Positions 1-7,010 of a stretch of 64,000 nucleotides of DNA are shown here, in pieces. Position 1 is the stretch's first letter, and each line of letters opens with the position of its first letter. Source of the stretch: Pseudacidovorax sp. (GTDB lineage: Bacteria; Pseudomonadota; Gammaproteobacteria; Burkholderiales; Burkholderiaceae_C); NCBI RefSeq assembly GCF_017991995.1, contig NZ_JAGOPN010000018.1, forward strand, positions 91,225 to 155,224, in the 5' to 3' direction. The notes beneath the pieces were generated by a model. That model had not been told where the DNA came from and did no database searches. It was given only the letters and a program-made list of their open reading frames with translations. The translations under genes were made by a program, and so were the position numbers.

Positions 1-514
1 GGTAGCCCATGAATTGCCCGTCGCGGCGGCGCCAGGAGCCCATGTGCAGCTCGTAGGTGCTCATGGGGGCGTCGAGGGCGTTGCGCGCGGCGCGGCTGGC
101 CATCCATGCCGAGTCGCCCCATTCGTGCGTGCCGGCCCAGACGCGCGAGCCCGTGGCGGGCGGCAGTTCGGCGCTGAAGGCGAAGGGGTCGGCCTTCTCG
201 CCCACGTAGCGGCCGTCCGGGCCCCAGATGCGGTACTTGTAGGCCTGCCCAGGCTGCGCCGGGATGCCCTCGCCCTCCCACACGCCGCTGCCGTCGGGCC
301 GGGGCTGAAGGGGGTCGGCCTCGTCGTTCCAGCCGTTCCAGTCGCCGATCACCGCGACGCGGCTGGCATTGGGCGCCCAGACGGCGAAGTGGAAGGTGCC
401 GTCATCGTCGGGATGCGCGCCCAGCCGTTCATACAGGCGGGCGTGGCTTCCCTCGCGCAGCAGGTGCACATCCAGGGGACCGAATCGGGACGACGGAGCA
501 GGGAGTTGGGACAT
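1..514 (-). CDS. glgB: 1,4-alpha-glucan branching enzyme, N-terminal part (cut by window edge)
   Basis: Glycogen branching enzyme, which transfers alpha-1,4 chains to form alpha-1,6 branches in cytoplasmic glycogen synthesis. The first 171 codons are present. They contain the N-terminal CBM48 (isoamylase-like) domain with FAVWAPNAS and VIGDWNGWNDE, and near the edge the family signature STYELHMGSWRR that leads into the GH13 barrel. The catalytic residues lie outside the window. The start at 514 (MSQLPAPSS) was chosen because it is the first Met ahead of the conserved domain; no clear Shine-Dalgarno is visible, so an upstream start is possible. Other glycogen genes cannot be seen. Confidence 0.93.
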   Translation of the reverse strand, partial: MSQLPAPSSRFGPLDVHLLREGSHARLYERLGAHPDDDGTFHFAVWAPNASRVAVIGDWNGWNDEADPLQPRPDGSGVWEGEGIPAQPGQAYKYRIWGPDGRYVGEKADPFAFSAELPPATGSRVWAGTHEWGDSAWMASRAARNALDAPMSTYELHMGSWRRRDGQFMGY

Positions 515-658
515 GGGACCGGCGGACTTGATGGGCAGCGTATGTTGTACCCCGCTGCCCCGGCAGCGCCCGGACGGCAAAGCCGCGGTGCCTTGTCGGA
601 CGGATGCCCACGTCCTTCGCGAGCGACGGGCATGGTCCCACTCCCACCCCGTCTTGAG

Positions 659-682
659 CCCCTCTCCTGCGAGGGGAGAGGG
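659..682. repeat. Short GC-rich hairpin (REP-like)
   Basis: An 8-bp perfect stem, CCCTCTCC / GGAGAGGG, with a 7-nt loop lies in the 253-bp gap between glgB and the DUF3455 gene. A closely similar hairpin lies at 25187-25209, also intergenic. No U-run follows on either strand, so this is better read as a dispersed REP-like repeat than as a terminator. Confidence 0.5.
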
Positions 683-767
683 AGCAGGGGCGCGCATGCC
701 AGCCTCCCATCCTGGCCAGTGCGCCAGGTTCCATAAAAGGCAGGTGGCCCGCCGCGCCCCGCGGGGC

Positions 768-1316
768 TTACATCGCCGGCTTGTAGAAGATGTAGTCCGC
801 CTGGTAGTTGACGACCTGCTTCTGGCCCAGGCTGGCCTGACCGCAGGGCAGCATGGGGGCGACGCCACCCTTGGTGGCCACGCGCTGGATGTAGCTCACG
901 CCCTGCATGGCGCCCATGCCCATGGCCGGGTTGGCCTTGACCAGCTGCAGCGGGATGTTGCCGGCGCCGCCCGGCGCGACCGCGACCTGGGTGGCGGTGA
1001 CCTTGGAGCCGTCCATGCTCTCCCAGGTGGCCGGCGGGCCGTAATAGCGGCCGATGGCCTTGCCGCTGCGGTCCATCAGGCGCGCATCGGGGCCGACGAA
1101 GAACCACTCGTACTGGCCTGCCATGTCGGCCTTGGCGCGGCATTCGTAGGTGATGGTGCCGGCGCCCACGGTCTCGAGCGCGACGCGCTGGCCGGCGGGC
1201 ACCTGGACGGGGGCGGGCAGGCCGGCCTGCGAGTACGGGGCCGGCATGGGCGCGGTGGCACAGGCGGACAACAGGACGGCGGCGGCCACGGTGGCCAGGG
1301 GGGCGGTCATGCGCAT
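768..1316 (-). CDS. DUF3455 family lipoprotein
   Basis: A 182-residue predicted secreted lipoprotein. The N-terminus is a typical lipoprotein signal (charged start, hydrophobic run, LLSAC lipobox with Cys19). The rest matches the DUF3455 pattern: an N-terminal GTITYECRAK segment, WFFVGPDARLMD, GRYYGPPATWES and a C-terminal half ending in YIFYKPAM. DUF3455 has no established function. The start at 1316 is supported by an AAAGGAG ribosome site 7 nt upstream and by the signal peptide; longer in-frame starts are not. It is divergent from an ECF sigma gene, and its upstream region carries a promoter-like motif matching those of the sigma and fasciclin genes (1413-1440), so it is probably a regulon member. 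Confidence 0.85.
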   Translation of the reverse strand: MRMTAPLATVAAAVLLSACATAPMPAPYSQAGLPAPVQVPAGQRVALETVGAGTITYECRAKADMAGQYEWFFVGPDARLMDRSGKAIGRYYGPPATWESMDGSKVTATQVAVAPGGAGNIPLQLVKANPAMGMGAMQGVSYIQRVATKGGVAPMLPCGQASLGQKQVVNYQADYIFYKPAM

Positions 1317-1412
1317 GGAATGCTCCTTTCGATGGGCAACAACGGGTTGAGGTTCGGGGTGGCAGTCGGCGGTCGCCCTCCGCGACCTGTCCTTGCTGCC
1401 TGCCCCGTTCGA

Positions 1413-1440
1413 CTTACGGCCCCGTTCATGAACCGGATGC
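1413..1440 (-). promoter_or_regulatory. Candidate ECF-sigma promoter for the DUF3455 gene
   Basis: Reading the minus strand: GCATCC (1440-1435), a 16-nt spacer, then CGTAAG (1418-1413). The arrangement and exact 16-nt spacing match the elements at 1491-1518 and 3619-3646. Transcription would start about 90 nt before the DUF3455 start codon. The motif resembles the CCATCC -35 element known for mycobacterial SigK; recognition by the neighbouring sigma factor is an inference. Confidence 0.6.
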
Positions 1441-1490
1441 ATACCCGGCGAAAGTTGAAGGACTTGTGAATTCATCGCCGCCCACCGCGC

Positions 1491-1518
1491 GCATCCGGCA
1501 GCCGGGAACGCGCGTACC
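1491..1518 (+). promoter_or_regulatory. Candidate autoregulatory ECF-sigma promoter
   Basis: GCATCC (1491-1496), 16-nt spacer, CGTACC (1513-1518). It would start transcription near 1525, giving a leader of about 28 nt before the sigma-factor ATG at 1553. It shares [G/C]CATCC-N16-CGTA with the elements before the DUF3455 and fasciclin genes. Confidence 0.6.
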
Positions 1519-1552
1519 CACCAGATGGCCGCCGCTCCCGCACAATGTCCCG

Positions 1553-2131
1553 ATGCCTTCCGCCACGACGCCCGACGACGAGCTGCTGGGTCTGCTCGAT
1601 CGTGTCGCCCGCCGCGACGCCTCCGCCCTCCAGGCGCTGTACGAACGCACCTCGTCCCGGCTCTTCGGCCTGGCGATGCGCGTGGTGCGGCAACACGAAT
1701 GGGCGGAGGACGTGCTGCAGGAGGCCTTCCTCACCATCTGGCGCTCGGCGCCCGATTACCGCGCGACGCTGAGCCCGCCGATGGCCTGGATGTCGCTGAT
1801 CGTGCGCAGCCGCGCCCTCGACCTGCTGCGCCGCCAGACCAGCCAGGGCGCCGACGTGACGCAGGAATTCAGCGAGACACTGGCCGACACCCTGCCCGCG
1901 TCCGGGCCCGGCCCGCAGGAGCTGGCCGATGCCAGCGAGCAGGCCTGGCTGCTGCACCAGTGCCTGCAGCAGCTGCCCAACGCGCAGCGCGAGGCGCTGT
2001 CGCTGGCCTACCTGCGCGACCTGAGCCACAGCGAGCTGGCCGCGCGCCTGGCGCAGCCGCTGGGCACCATCAAGACCTGGATCCGGCGCGGGCTGGACAA
2101 GCTGCGCGGCTGCATGGAGCAGGCGGCATGA
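1553..2131 (+). CDS. ECF-family RNA polymerase sigma factor (SigK-like)
   Basis: A 192-residue group-4 (extracytoplasmic function) sigma-70 factor. Region 2 is seen around LYERTSSRLFGLAMRVV and EWAEDVLQEAFLTIW (about residues 25-65). Region 4, with its helix-turn-helix, is at about 130-185 (LPNAQREALSLAYL, GTIKTWIRRGLDKLR). The start at 1553 (MPSATTPDDEL) is preferred over an in-frame ATG-like start further upstream because it begins just before region 2 and lies after the candidate promoter. An RskA-type anti-sigma gene follows after 43 nt, so the factor is probably held inactive at the membrane until a signal arrives. Pairing with RskA and a fasciclin gene points to the SigK/ECF19-type group. 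Confidence 0.92.
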   Translation: MPSATTPDDELLGLLDRVARRDASALQALYERTSSRLFGLAMRVVRQHEWAEDVLQEAFLTIWRSAPDYRATLSPPMAWMSLIVRSRALDLLRRQTSQGADVTQEFSETLADTLPASGPGPQELADASEQAWLLHQCLQQLPNAQREALSLAYLRDLSHSELAARLAQPLGTIKTWIRRGLDKLRGCMEQAA

Positions 2132-2174
2132 CGCGGCCCCGTCCTTCCGCCGCCACCGGCCCGAGGAGACTCGC

Positions 2175-2930
2175 ATGAACATCGCCGCCAATGCCCGCCT
2201 GCTGGCCCTGCTGTCGGCCGCCCATGCCCTGGGCACCCTGCGGGGCGGCGCCCGCCGGCGCTTCGAGGCTCTGGCCCGCGAGCAGCCGGCGGTGCGCGCG
2301 AGCGCGCTGCTGTGGCGCGAGCGACTGACGGGCTTCGTCGAACTCGCGCCTGCGGTGAACCCGCCGGCCGCGGTGTGGACGCGCATCCGCAACCTGGTGG
2401 ACGCCGACCTGCAGGAGGCCCGCCTGGCCCAGCAGAAGGCGGCGCCGTCCACCATGCCGCCGACACGCACAACGGGCTGGTGGGGCAGCCTGGCGCTGTG
2501 GCGCGGGGCCTCGGCCGCCGGCGTGGCGGCCACGGTGCTGGCCGGGGTGATCGGCCTGCAGTTCTGGCAGCAGGCACGCGAGGCGCAGCAGGTCAAGTAC
2601 GTGGCGGTGCTGAACGACGACCGTTCGGCCGCATCGATGCTGGTGACCTTCGATGCGAAGCACCGCCAGCTCACGCTGCAGCGGGTGGGCGACTTCAACG
2701 TGGCGCCCGACCGCTCGCTGCAGCTGTGGGCCTTGCCGCCCGGTCGCACGCCGCAGTCGCTGGGGGTGGTGGACTCGCCCGAAGGCATGCGCCTGGCGGC
2801 CAGTGCGCAGGTGCTGCAGCAGGCGCCGGCACTCGCCGTCAGCCTGGAGCCCAAGGGCGGCGTGCCGGGCGACCGCGGGCCCACGGGGCCGGTGCTGTTC
2901 CATGGGGCGTTGATCGAGAAGACGCTGTGA
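2175..2930 (+). CDS. Anti-sigma-K-like factor (RskA family), single-pass membrane protein
   Basis: A 251-residue anti-sigma factor. The N-terminal cytoplasmic part (about 1-105) is the place for sigma binding. A single hydrophobic segment around residues 110-130 (SAAGVAATVLAGVIGLQFW) should span the inner membrane. The periplasmic C-terminal half matches the RskA domain (VAVLNDDRSAASMLVTFDAK, RSLQLWALPPGRTPQSLG). By family logic it holds the upstream sigma factor until regulated proteolysis releases it. An AGGAGACTCGC site precedes the ATG at 2175. The gene is co-directional with the sigma gene, 43 nt away, so the two are almost certainly co-transcribed. Confidence 0.9.
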   Translation: MNIAANARLLALLSAAHALGTLRGGARRRFEALAREQPAVRASALLWRERLTGFVELAPAVNPPAAVWTRIRNLVDADLQEARLAQQKAAPSTMPPTRTTGWWGSLALWRGASAAGVAATVLAGVIGLQFWQQAREAQQVKYVAVLNDDRSAASMLVTFDAKHRQLTLQRVGDFNVAPDRSLQLWALPPGRTPQSLGVVDSPEGMRLAASAQVLQQAPALAVSLEPKGGVPGDRGPTGPVLFHGALIEKTL

Positions 2931-2970
2931 TGGGTCTGCCCTGCATGTGCGTTCACAGCTGACAAAGGAC

Positions 2971-3460
2971 GCACGAGGGCTGGACCGCTAACCCGGCAGA
3001 GGACGCCGGCATGCGCCTCGACGCTGTGCGCGAACCCATCCCTTTCCGCGCAGTGGGGTCTTGGGCTCGGCGCCACACAGGGGAGCCGACCCTGGACCAT
3101 TCGGGCCGAGCCAACCGACTACCGTTCGGGCTGAGCCTGTCGAAGCCCCGCCCCACGGGGGTGGTGATGTATCGATCGGGGAAACATCGGGCATTCGCGA
3201 AGCGCGCCGTTCCGCCCTTCGACAGGATCAGAACGAACGGATTCGGAAGCCCTGAGCGCCAAACCCGGCCATTCGGACACACCGTCGAGGTGGAGGGCGC
3301 CGGTGTGCGTGCGGAGGTGCCATTCGCGGCGCCGTGCAGTGCGCAAGGCACGTCGGTGGAGGGCGAGCACATCACGGGTGCAACAAGCCGGTCAGCGCGA
3401 GCGTGCACCGGGAGCGCGCATGCCGGCGCCCTCTGCCGGTTAGCGGCGCAGCACTTGTGC
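2971..3460. repeat. Intergenic element with ~45-bp imperfect inverted ends
   Basis: The 765-bp gap 2931-3695 has no convincing gene. Its core is bounded by an inverted pair: 2985-3016 and 3416-3446 are reverse complements except for one indel and one substitution, and weaker similarity extends both arms outward to 2971 and about 3460. A second, nested inverted pair lies at 3122-3145 / 3217-3240. No transposase is present. The organisation resembles a non-autonomous miniature element or a composite of palindromic repeats. It separates the anti-sigma gene from the fasciclin gene, which keeps its own promoter at 3619-3646. Confidence 0.6.
3122..3240. repeat. Inverted pair of a dispersed 24-bp repeat
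   Basis: 3122-3145 and the reverse complement of 3217-3240 match at 21 of 24 positions. The core reads CCGTTCGGGCTGAGCCTGTC followed by GAAG. A single copy of the same unit (22 of 24) lies at 33593-33616. Such CTTCGACA...CCGAACGG units are common intergenic palindromic repeats in proteobacteria; the function is unknown. Confidence 0.65.
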
Positions 3461-3618
3461 CCCATCAACCAACGCAAGCGCAAGCCCACTCCAGAGCACC
3501 CAACCGCACAGCACAGCACGCACAGCACCTGCGAACGCCAACGTGCACCCGCAGTGCGCGCGCATCTACGCAAAAGAACGCGTGCCGGATGCATTCCCCG
3601 ACGCCGCGCAGGCCGATG

Positions 3619-3646
3619 CCATCCAGCCTAGCCACAGGCCCGTATC
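3619..3646 (+). promoter_or_regulatory. Candidate ECF-sigma promoter for the fasciclin gene
   Basis: CCATCC (3619-3624), 16-nt spacer, CGTATC (3641-3646), about 50 nt before the fasciclin ATG. The -35 hexamer is identical to the mycobacterial SigK -35 consensus. It is the third copy of the motif in this cluster. Confidence 0.65.
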
Positions 3647-3695
3647 TGAAGAGCCTGCCGCATATCCGGCGGTACAACAGCCCAAGGAGCCTTGC

Positions 3696-4262
3696 ATGAC
3701 TTTCTCGAAGAAGACCACCCGCATCCTCGCCGCCACCCTCACCGTCTTCGCACTCGGCGGTGCAGCCATCGGCGCATCGGCCCAGGTGACCGTGGGCGGC
3801 GCACCGATGTACGCCACCAAGGACATCATCGACAACGCCGTCAACTCCAAGGACCACACCACGCTGGTCGCCGCCGTCAAGGCCGCCGGCCTGGTCGACA
3901 CCCTCAAGGGCCCGGGCCCCTTCACCGTCTTCGCGCCCACCAACGCAGCCTTCGCGGCACTGCCCGCCGGCACCGTCGACACGCTGCTCAAGCCCGAGAA
4001 CAAGGGCCAGCTGACGACCATCCTGACCTACCACGTCGTGCCCGGCAAGGTCGACTCGGCAGCCCTCGTGAAGATGATCGACGACGGCAAGGGCCAGGCC
4101 ATGCTCAAGACCGTGGCGGGCGGCAGCCTCAAGGCCACGCGCAGCGGCAGCACCGTGAAGATCACCGACGAGAAGGGCGGCTCGGCCGATGTGACCATCG
4201 CCGACGTCTACCAGTCCAACGGCGTGATCCACGTCGTCGACAAGGTCCTGCTGCCCAAGTAA
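3696..4262 (+). CDS. Secreted fasciclin (FAS1) domain protein
   Basis: A 188-residue protein with a Sec signal peptide (KKTTRILAATLTVFALGG, cleavage expected after ASA-29) and one FAS1 domain. The two conserved FAS1 blocks are visible: H1 around GPFTVFAPTNAAFAALPAG (about 72-90) and H2 around YHVVPGKV (about 112-119), with the closing NGVIHVVDKVLLP. FAS1 domains mediate adhesion and protein-protein or lipid contacts at the cell surface. The start at 3696 has an AAGGAG site 6 nt upstream. A mycobacterial parallel exists: sigK-rskA controls the FAS1 proteins MPT70 and MPT83. A rho-independent terminator follows at 4395-4426. Confidence 0.93.
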   Translation: MTFSKKTTRILAATLTVFALGGAAIGASAQVTVGGAPMYATKDIIDNAVNSKDHTTLVAAVKAAGLVDTLKGPGPFTVFAPTNAAFAALPAGTVDTLLKPENKGQLTTILTYHVVPGKVDSAALVKMIDDGKGQAMLKTVAGGSLKATRSGSTVKITDEKGGSADVTIADVYQSNGVIHVVDKVLLPK

Positions 4263-4394
4263 CGAAGGCCGCGAACGGTCCGTTACCTTTGCGTGCGGAC
4301 CGTCAGGTGCCACTCAGGGCACCGCTACATACTTCGTTCTCGGCAGTCCGATCTTCTCCGACTCTTGCTTCCCCTCCACACCCGGACTGTCTTG

Positions 4395-4426
4395 GGGCCC
4401 GCTTTACGGCGGGCCCTTTTTCTTTT
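4395..4426 (+). terminator. Rho-independent terminator after the fasciclin gene
   Basis: An 8-bp perfect stem, GGGCCCGC (4395-4402) / GCGGGCCC (4409-4416), with a 6-nt loop, followed by TTTTTCTTTT. It is oriented for the plus-strand fasciclin transcript and stops it before the convergent dabA gene. Confidence 0.9.
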
Positions 4427-4440
4427 CAGGGCCCGCATCT

Positions 4441-6975
4441 TCAGGCCAGCATGTGCCACCGGCCTTCCGCCAGACGCTGCAAGGCCTGCCCCTCGAAGCG
4501 CCACAGGTGCAGCCAGCCGTTGACCAGCAGGTCGCGCACCACGGCATGCTCGGCGACCACCGCATCGATGGCCGCCTGCGGCGCATCGATGACCACGGTG
4601 AGCCGCAGCGGCTCATGCACCCAGCGTTGGCCATCGTGCAGCGACTGACGCGCGAGGCCGATGCGCAGGTCGCCGCCATTGCCCTCGAACACCCCCAGCG
4701 TGCCGCCCACCACGTTGTGCAGCAGCTTGTTGCCACTGCCCATCCGCACGGGGTCGCAGGTGGAGGCGTGGTACTGCCAGTTGATCCAGTGCGTGACCAG
4801 CATGGGCGCGGTCATCAACTGGGTCAGCAACTGGCCTTGCGGGTCCAGCGCGGCGTCGTAGTCGTGCAGGAAGACGCGCCCGCCCAGGTCCACGTTCTGG
4901 CTGCGATGGCGTGGCGCGATCAGGAAGGCGGCATTGCCCGCGAGACCCCATTCCGGACGCGTCTGCGCCCCGTCGTTGGCGCGGCGGCGCAGCTGGCGAT
5001 GCAGCACCTCCGCCGGCGCCCTCGGATCCAGGCCCAGGCGCGGCGCGCGCTCGCGGCGCACCTGGTCCGCGGCGGCCTCGATGACGGGCTGCAGCCGGTC
5101 CCAGCGGGTGCGGGCGTCGGGTGAGAGCCGGTCGAGGTCGAAGCCCTCGATCTCGTCGGTCGAGGTGTTGTGCAGCGCGGCCACGAACACCGTGGACGCG
5201 GGCACGTCGATGCCCTGCGCCTTCAGGCCTTCGCGCACCGCAGCATCGTTGAGCAGCTGCGCCAGGCTGCGCGCATTGACTTCGCCCGTCTGGCCGCAGC
5301 ACGCGCCGCAGTCGAGCGCCGCCGCATGCGCGTTGTTGGCCGACTGGCTGCCGTGGCCCACCAGCAGCACCAGCGGCGCGAGCCCCCGCACGAGGCCCAT
5401 GGACTGCAGCACGCGCGCCGCCAGCGTCACGCGCGCCTCGTCATCCAGGCCGAGCAGCTGCGGCCGGCACACCGACCGGTAGCGCGCGGGCAGGCCGTCC
5501 AGATCGTCGCGCGCGCGGTCCTGCACGCCAGGGCGCAGCCAGCGGCCCAGCCGGCCCAGGTAGCCCAGGCCGGCGGCCTCGACGAAGGAGAAGGCCGCGC
5601 CCGGCCAGCGGCTGGCGGCATGCCACTGGTCGCCCAGCGCGAAGCGATGCTGGCGGGCCTGTTCGGCCTGCCGCTGCAGCTGCGCCGCTGCGGCTGCGTC
5701 GCGGGCATCGGCCGGCACCAGGACATCGCCCACCGTCACGGCGGGCGCCAGGAGCCCGGGCAGCTGCGGCCGCTGCGCGGCGGTGCCCAGCGGCGTGTAC
5801 GCGAGCGGCAGGCCGAAGAAGCCGGCCACGCCCAGGGTCTGCATGCCGGGACAGGCCGCTTCCAGCGCGCGGCGCAGGGGCTCGCTGCGCACGTCGATGC
5901 AGAAGGCGGCCTGTACCTCGGGCGTCGGCACCGCAGGCGACGACGCACGGCCGGCCAGCGACGCCGCAAGGCCACGCTGGTAACCGGCCTCCAGGGCCAC
6001 CTGCCAGACCTCGTCCACGCGCAGCGCCTGCTCGGCCTGCGCCAGCACCTCCGGCGCACGGCCCCACTCGCGCTGCACGGTCGCGAAGGCCTGCCGGGCG
6101 GCGAGGTCGTCCTTGCAATCCAGCAGCAGCGCGCCCCAGGCCAGGCGGATGGCCAGCAGCTCGCGCAGGTGCGGGTCCTCTCGGCCCGCCAGCCGGGCCT
6201 GCCAGCCCAGGTAGGCGCACCACGACGCCCAGCCATTGACGGTGAGCAGCACCGACTCCAGGTAGTCGGCCCACACGGCCGGCGGCAGGCCCAGGCGCTC
6301 GATCACCCAGTGCTCGGCCTCGCGGGCCGTGGGTGGCAGGGCGTCGATGCTGCGGCCGATCTGCGGCAGGCCCATGAGCAGGCCGATGCCGTGGTCGTGC
6401 TGCAGCGTCTCGCGCCAGAAGGCATAGAGGTCTTGCGCGCGCGCCGGCTGCCAGTCGGCCTGGTGCCGGTCGAACCACGCGGCGCAGGTCTGGCTGACCT
6501 GGTGGGTGATGGCCTGCCGCCAAGCCAGGCGCGCGTGCCGCTGCGGGTCGTTGTCGAGCACGTCGATCAGCAGCGGCAGTGGCTGCACCGGCAGGGGCCG
6601 CGCCAGCGCGGCCACGCAGGCCTCGGGCGTGAGTTCCGCTTCATGCAACTGCTGCAGGGCCTGCTGCAGGTCGGCGGCCTTGATGCGGCCTTCGGTCCAG
6701 GCCTGCGCCTGCCGCTCGCGCGGCGGGAAGACCTGAATGCCGCCCAGCACGGCCATGCGCGCCGCCACCCGGCGCACCGGCATGCCGATGCGCGACCAGT
6801 GCGGGTTGACGGCGATGGCACTGTCCAGCGGCCAGGCGGGCGCGATGGCCTCGCAGGCGCGGCGGCAGGCGGCGTCGATCCGGTCGGCCTGCAGGCCGCC
6901 GGGTGGGGGCCGCGTCGTGGCATCGATGGATGCCGCGGCAGAGGCAACGCGTGGAGGATTCAGGACATCCGTCAT
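4441..6975 (-). CDS. dabA: DabA: inorganic-carbon (bicarbonate) pump subunit, DUF2309 family
   Basis: An 844-residue cytoplasmic, carbonic-anhydrase-like subunit of the DAB (DABs accumulate bicarbonate) pump, thought to hydrate CO2 vectorially using membrane energy. The beta-CA-like zinc ligands known from the Halothiobacillus protein (Cys, Asp, His, Cys) appear as C359 and D361 in FCIDVRSE, H541 in VGHGSQSANN and C556 in LDCGACCGQ. The His-to-Cys spacing of 15 equals that in the characterised protein. The start at 6975 has a GGAGA site 7 nt upstream; a longer in-frame Met is not needed. dabB ends 35 nt upstream, so the two form an operon divergent from a LysR gene. Confidence 0.94.
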   Translation of the reverse strand: MTDVLNPPRVASAAASIDATTRPPPGGLQADRIDAACRRACEAIAPAWPLDSAIAVNPHWSRIGMPVRRVAARMAVLGGIQVFPPRERQAQAWTEGRIKAADLQQALQQLHEAELTPEACVAALARPLPVQPLPLLIDVLDNDPQRHARLAWRQAITHQVSQTCAAWFDRHQADWQPARAQDLYAFWRETLQHDHGIGLLMGLPQIGRSIDALPPTAREAEHWVIERLGLPPAVWADYLESVLLTVNGWASWCAYLGWQARLAGREDPHLRELLAIRLAWGALLLDCKDDLAARQAFATVQREWGRAPEVLAQAEQALRVDEVWQVALEAGYQRGLAASLAGRASSPAVPTPEVQAAFCIDVRSEPLRRALEAACPGMQTLGVAGFFGLPLAYTPLGTAAQRPQLPGLLAPAVTVGDVLVPADARDAAAAAQLQRQAEQARQHRFALGDQWHAASRWPGAAFSFVEAAGLGYLGRLGRWLRPGVQDRARDDLDGLPARYRSVCRPQLLGLDDEARVTLAARVLQSMGLVRGLAPLVLLVGHGSQSANNAHAAALDCGACCGQTGEVNARSLAQLLNDAAVREGLKAQGIDVPASTVFVAALHNTSTDEIEGFDLDRLSPDARTRWDRLQPVIEAAADQVRRERAPRLGLDPRAPAEVLHRQLRRRANDGAQTRPEWGLAGNAAFLIAPRHRSQNVDLGGRVFLHDYDAALDPQGQLLTQLMTAPMLVTHWINWQYHASTCDPVRMGSGNKLLHNVVGGTLGVFEGNGGDLRIGLARQSLHDGQRWVHEPLRLTVVIDAPQAAIDAVVAEHAVVRDLLVNGWLHLWRFEGQALQRLAEGRWHMLA

Positions 6976-7010
6976 GGTGTTCTCCGTGTGAGGGATGGGA
7001 TCGGGCGCAC

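Noticed and set aside
3122..3145. CCGTTCGGGCTGAGCCTGTC unit as a regulator operator for the fasciclin gene
   Set aside because: The same unit occurs upstream of unrelated lldP (33593), so it is a dispersed repeat rather than a gene-specific operator.
3011..3631. Open frames of about 200 codons on both strands inside the 2931-3695 gap
   Set aside because: They run through inverted repeats, the translation resembles no family, and no ribosome site is visible.
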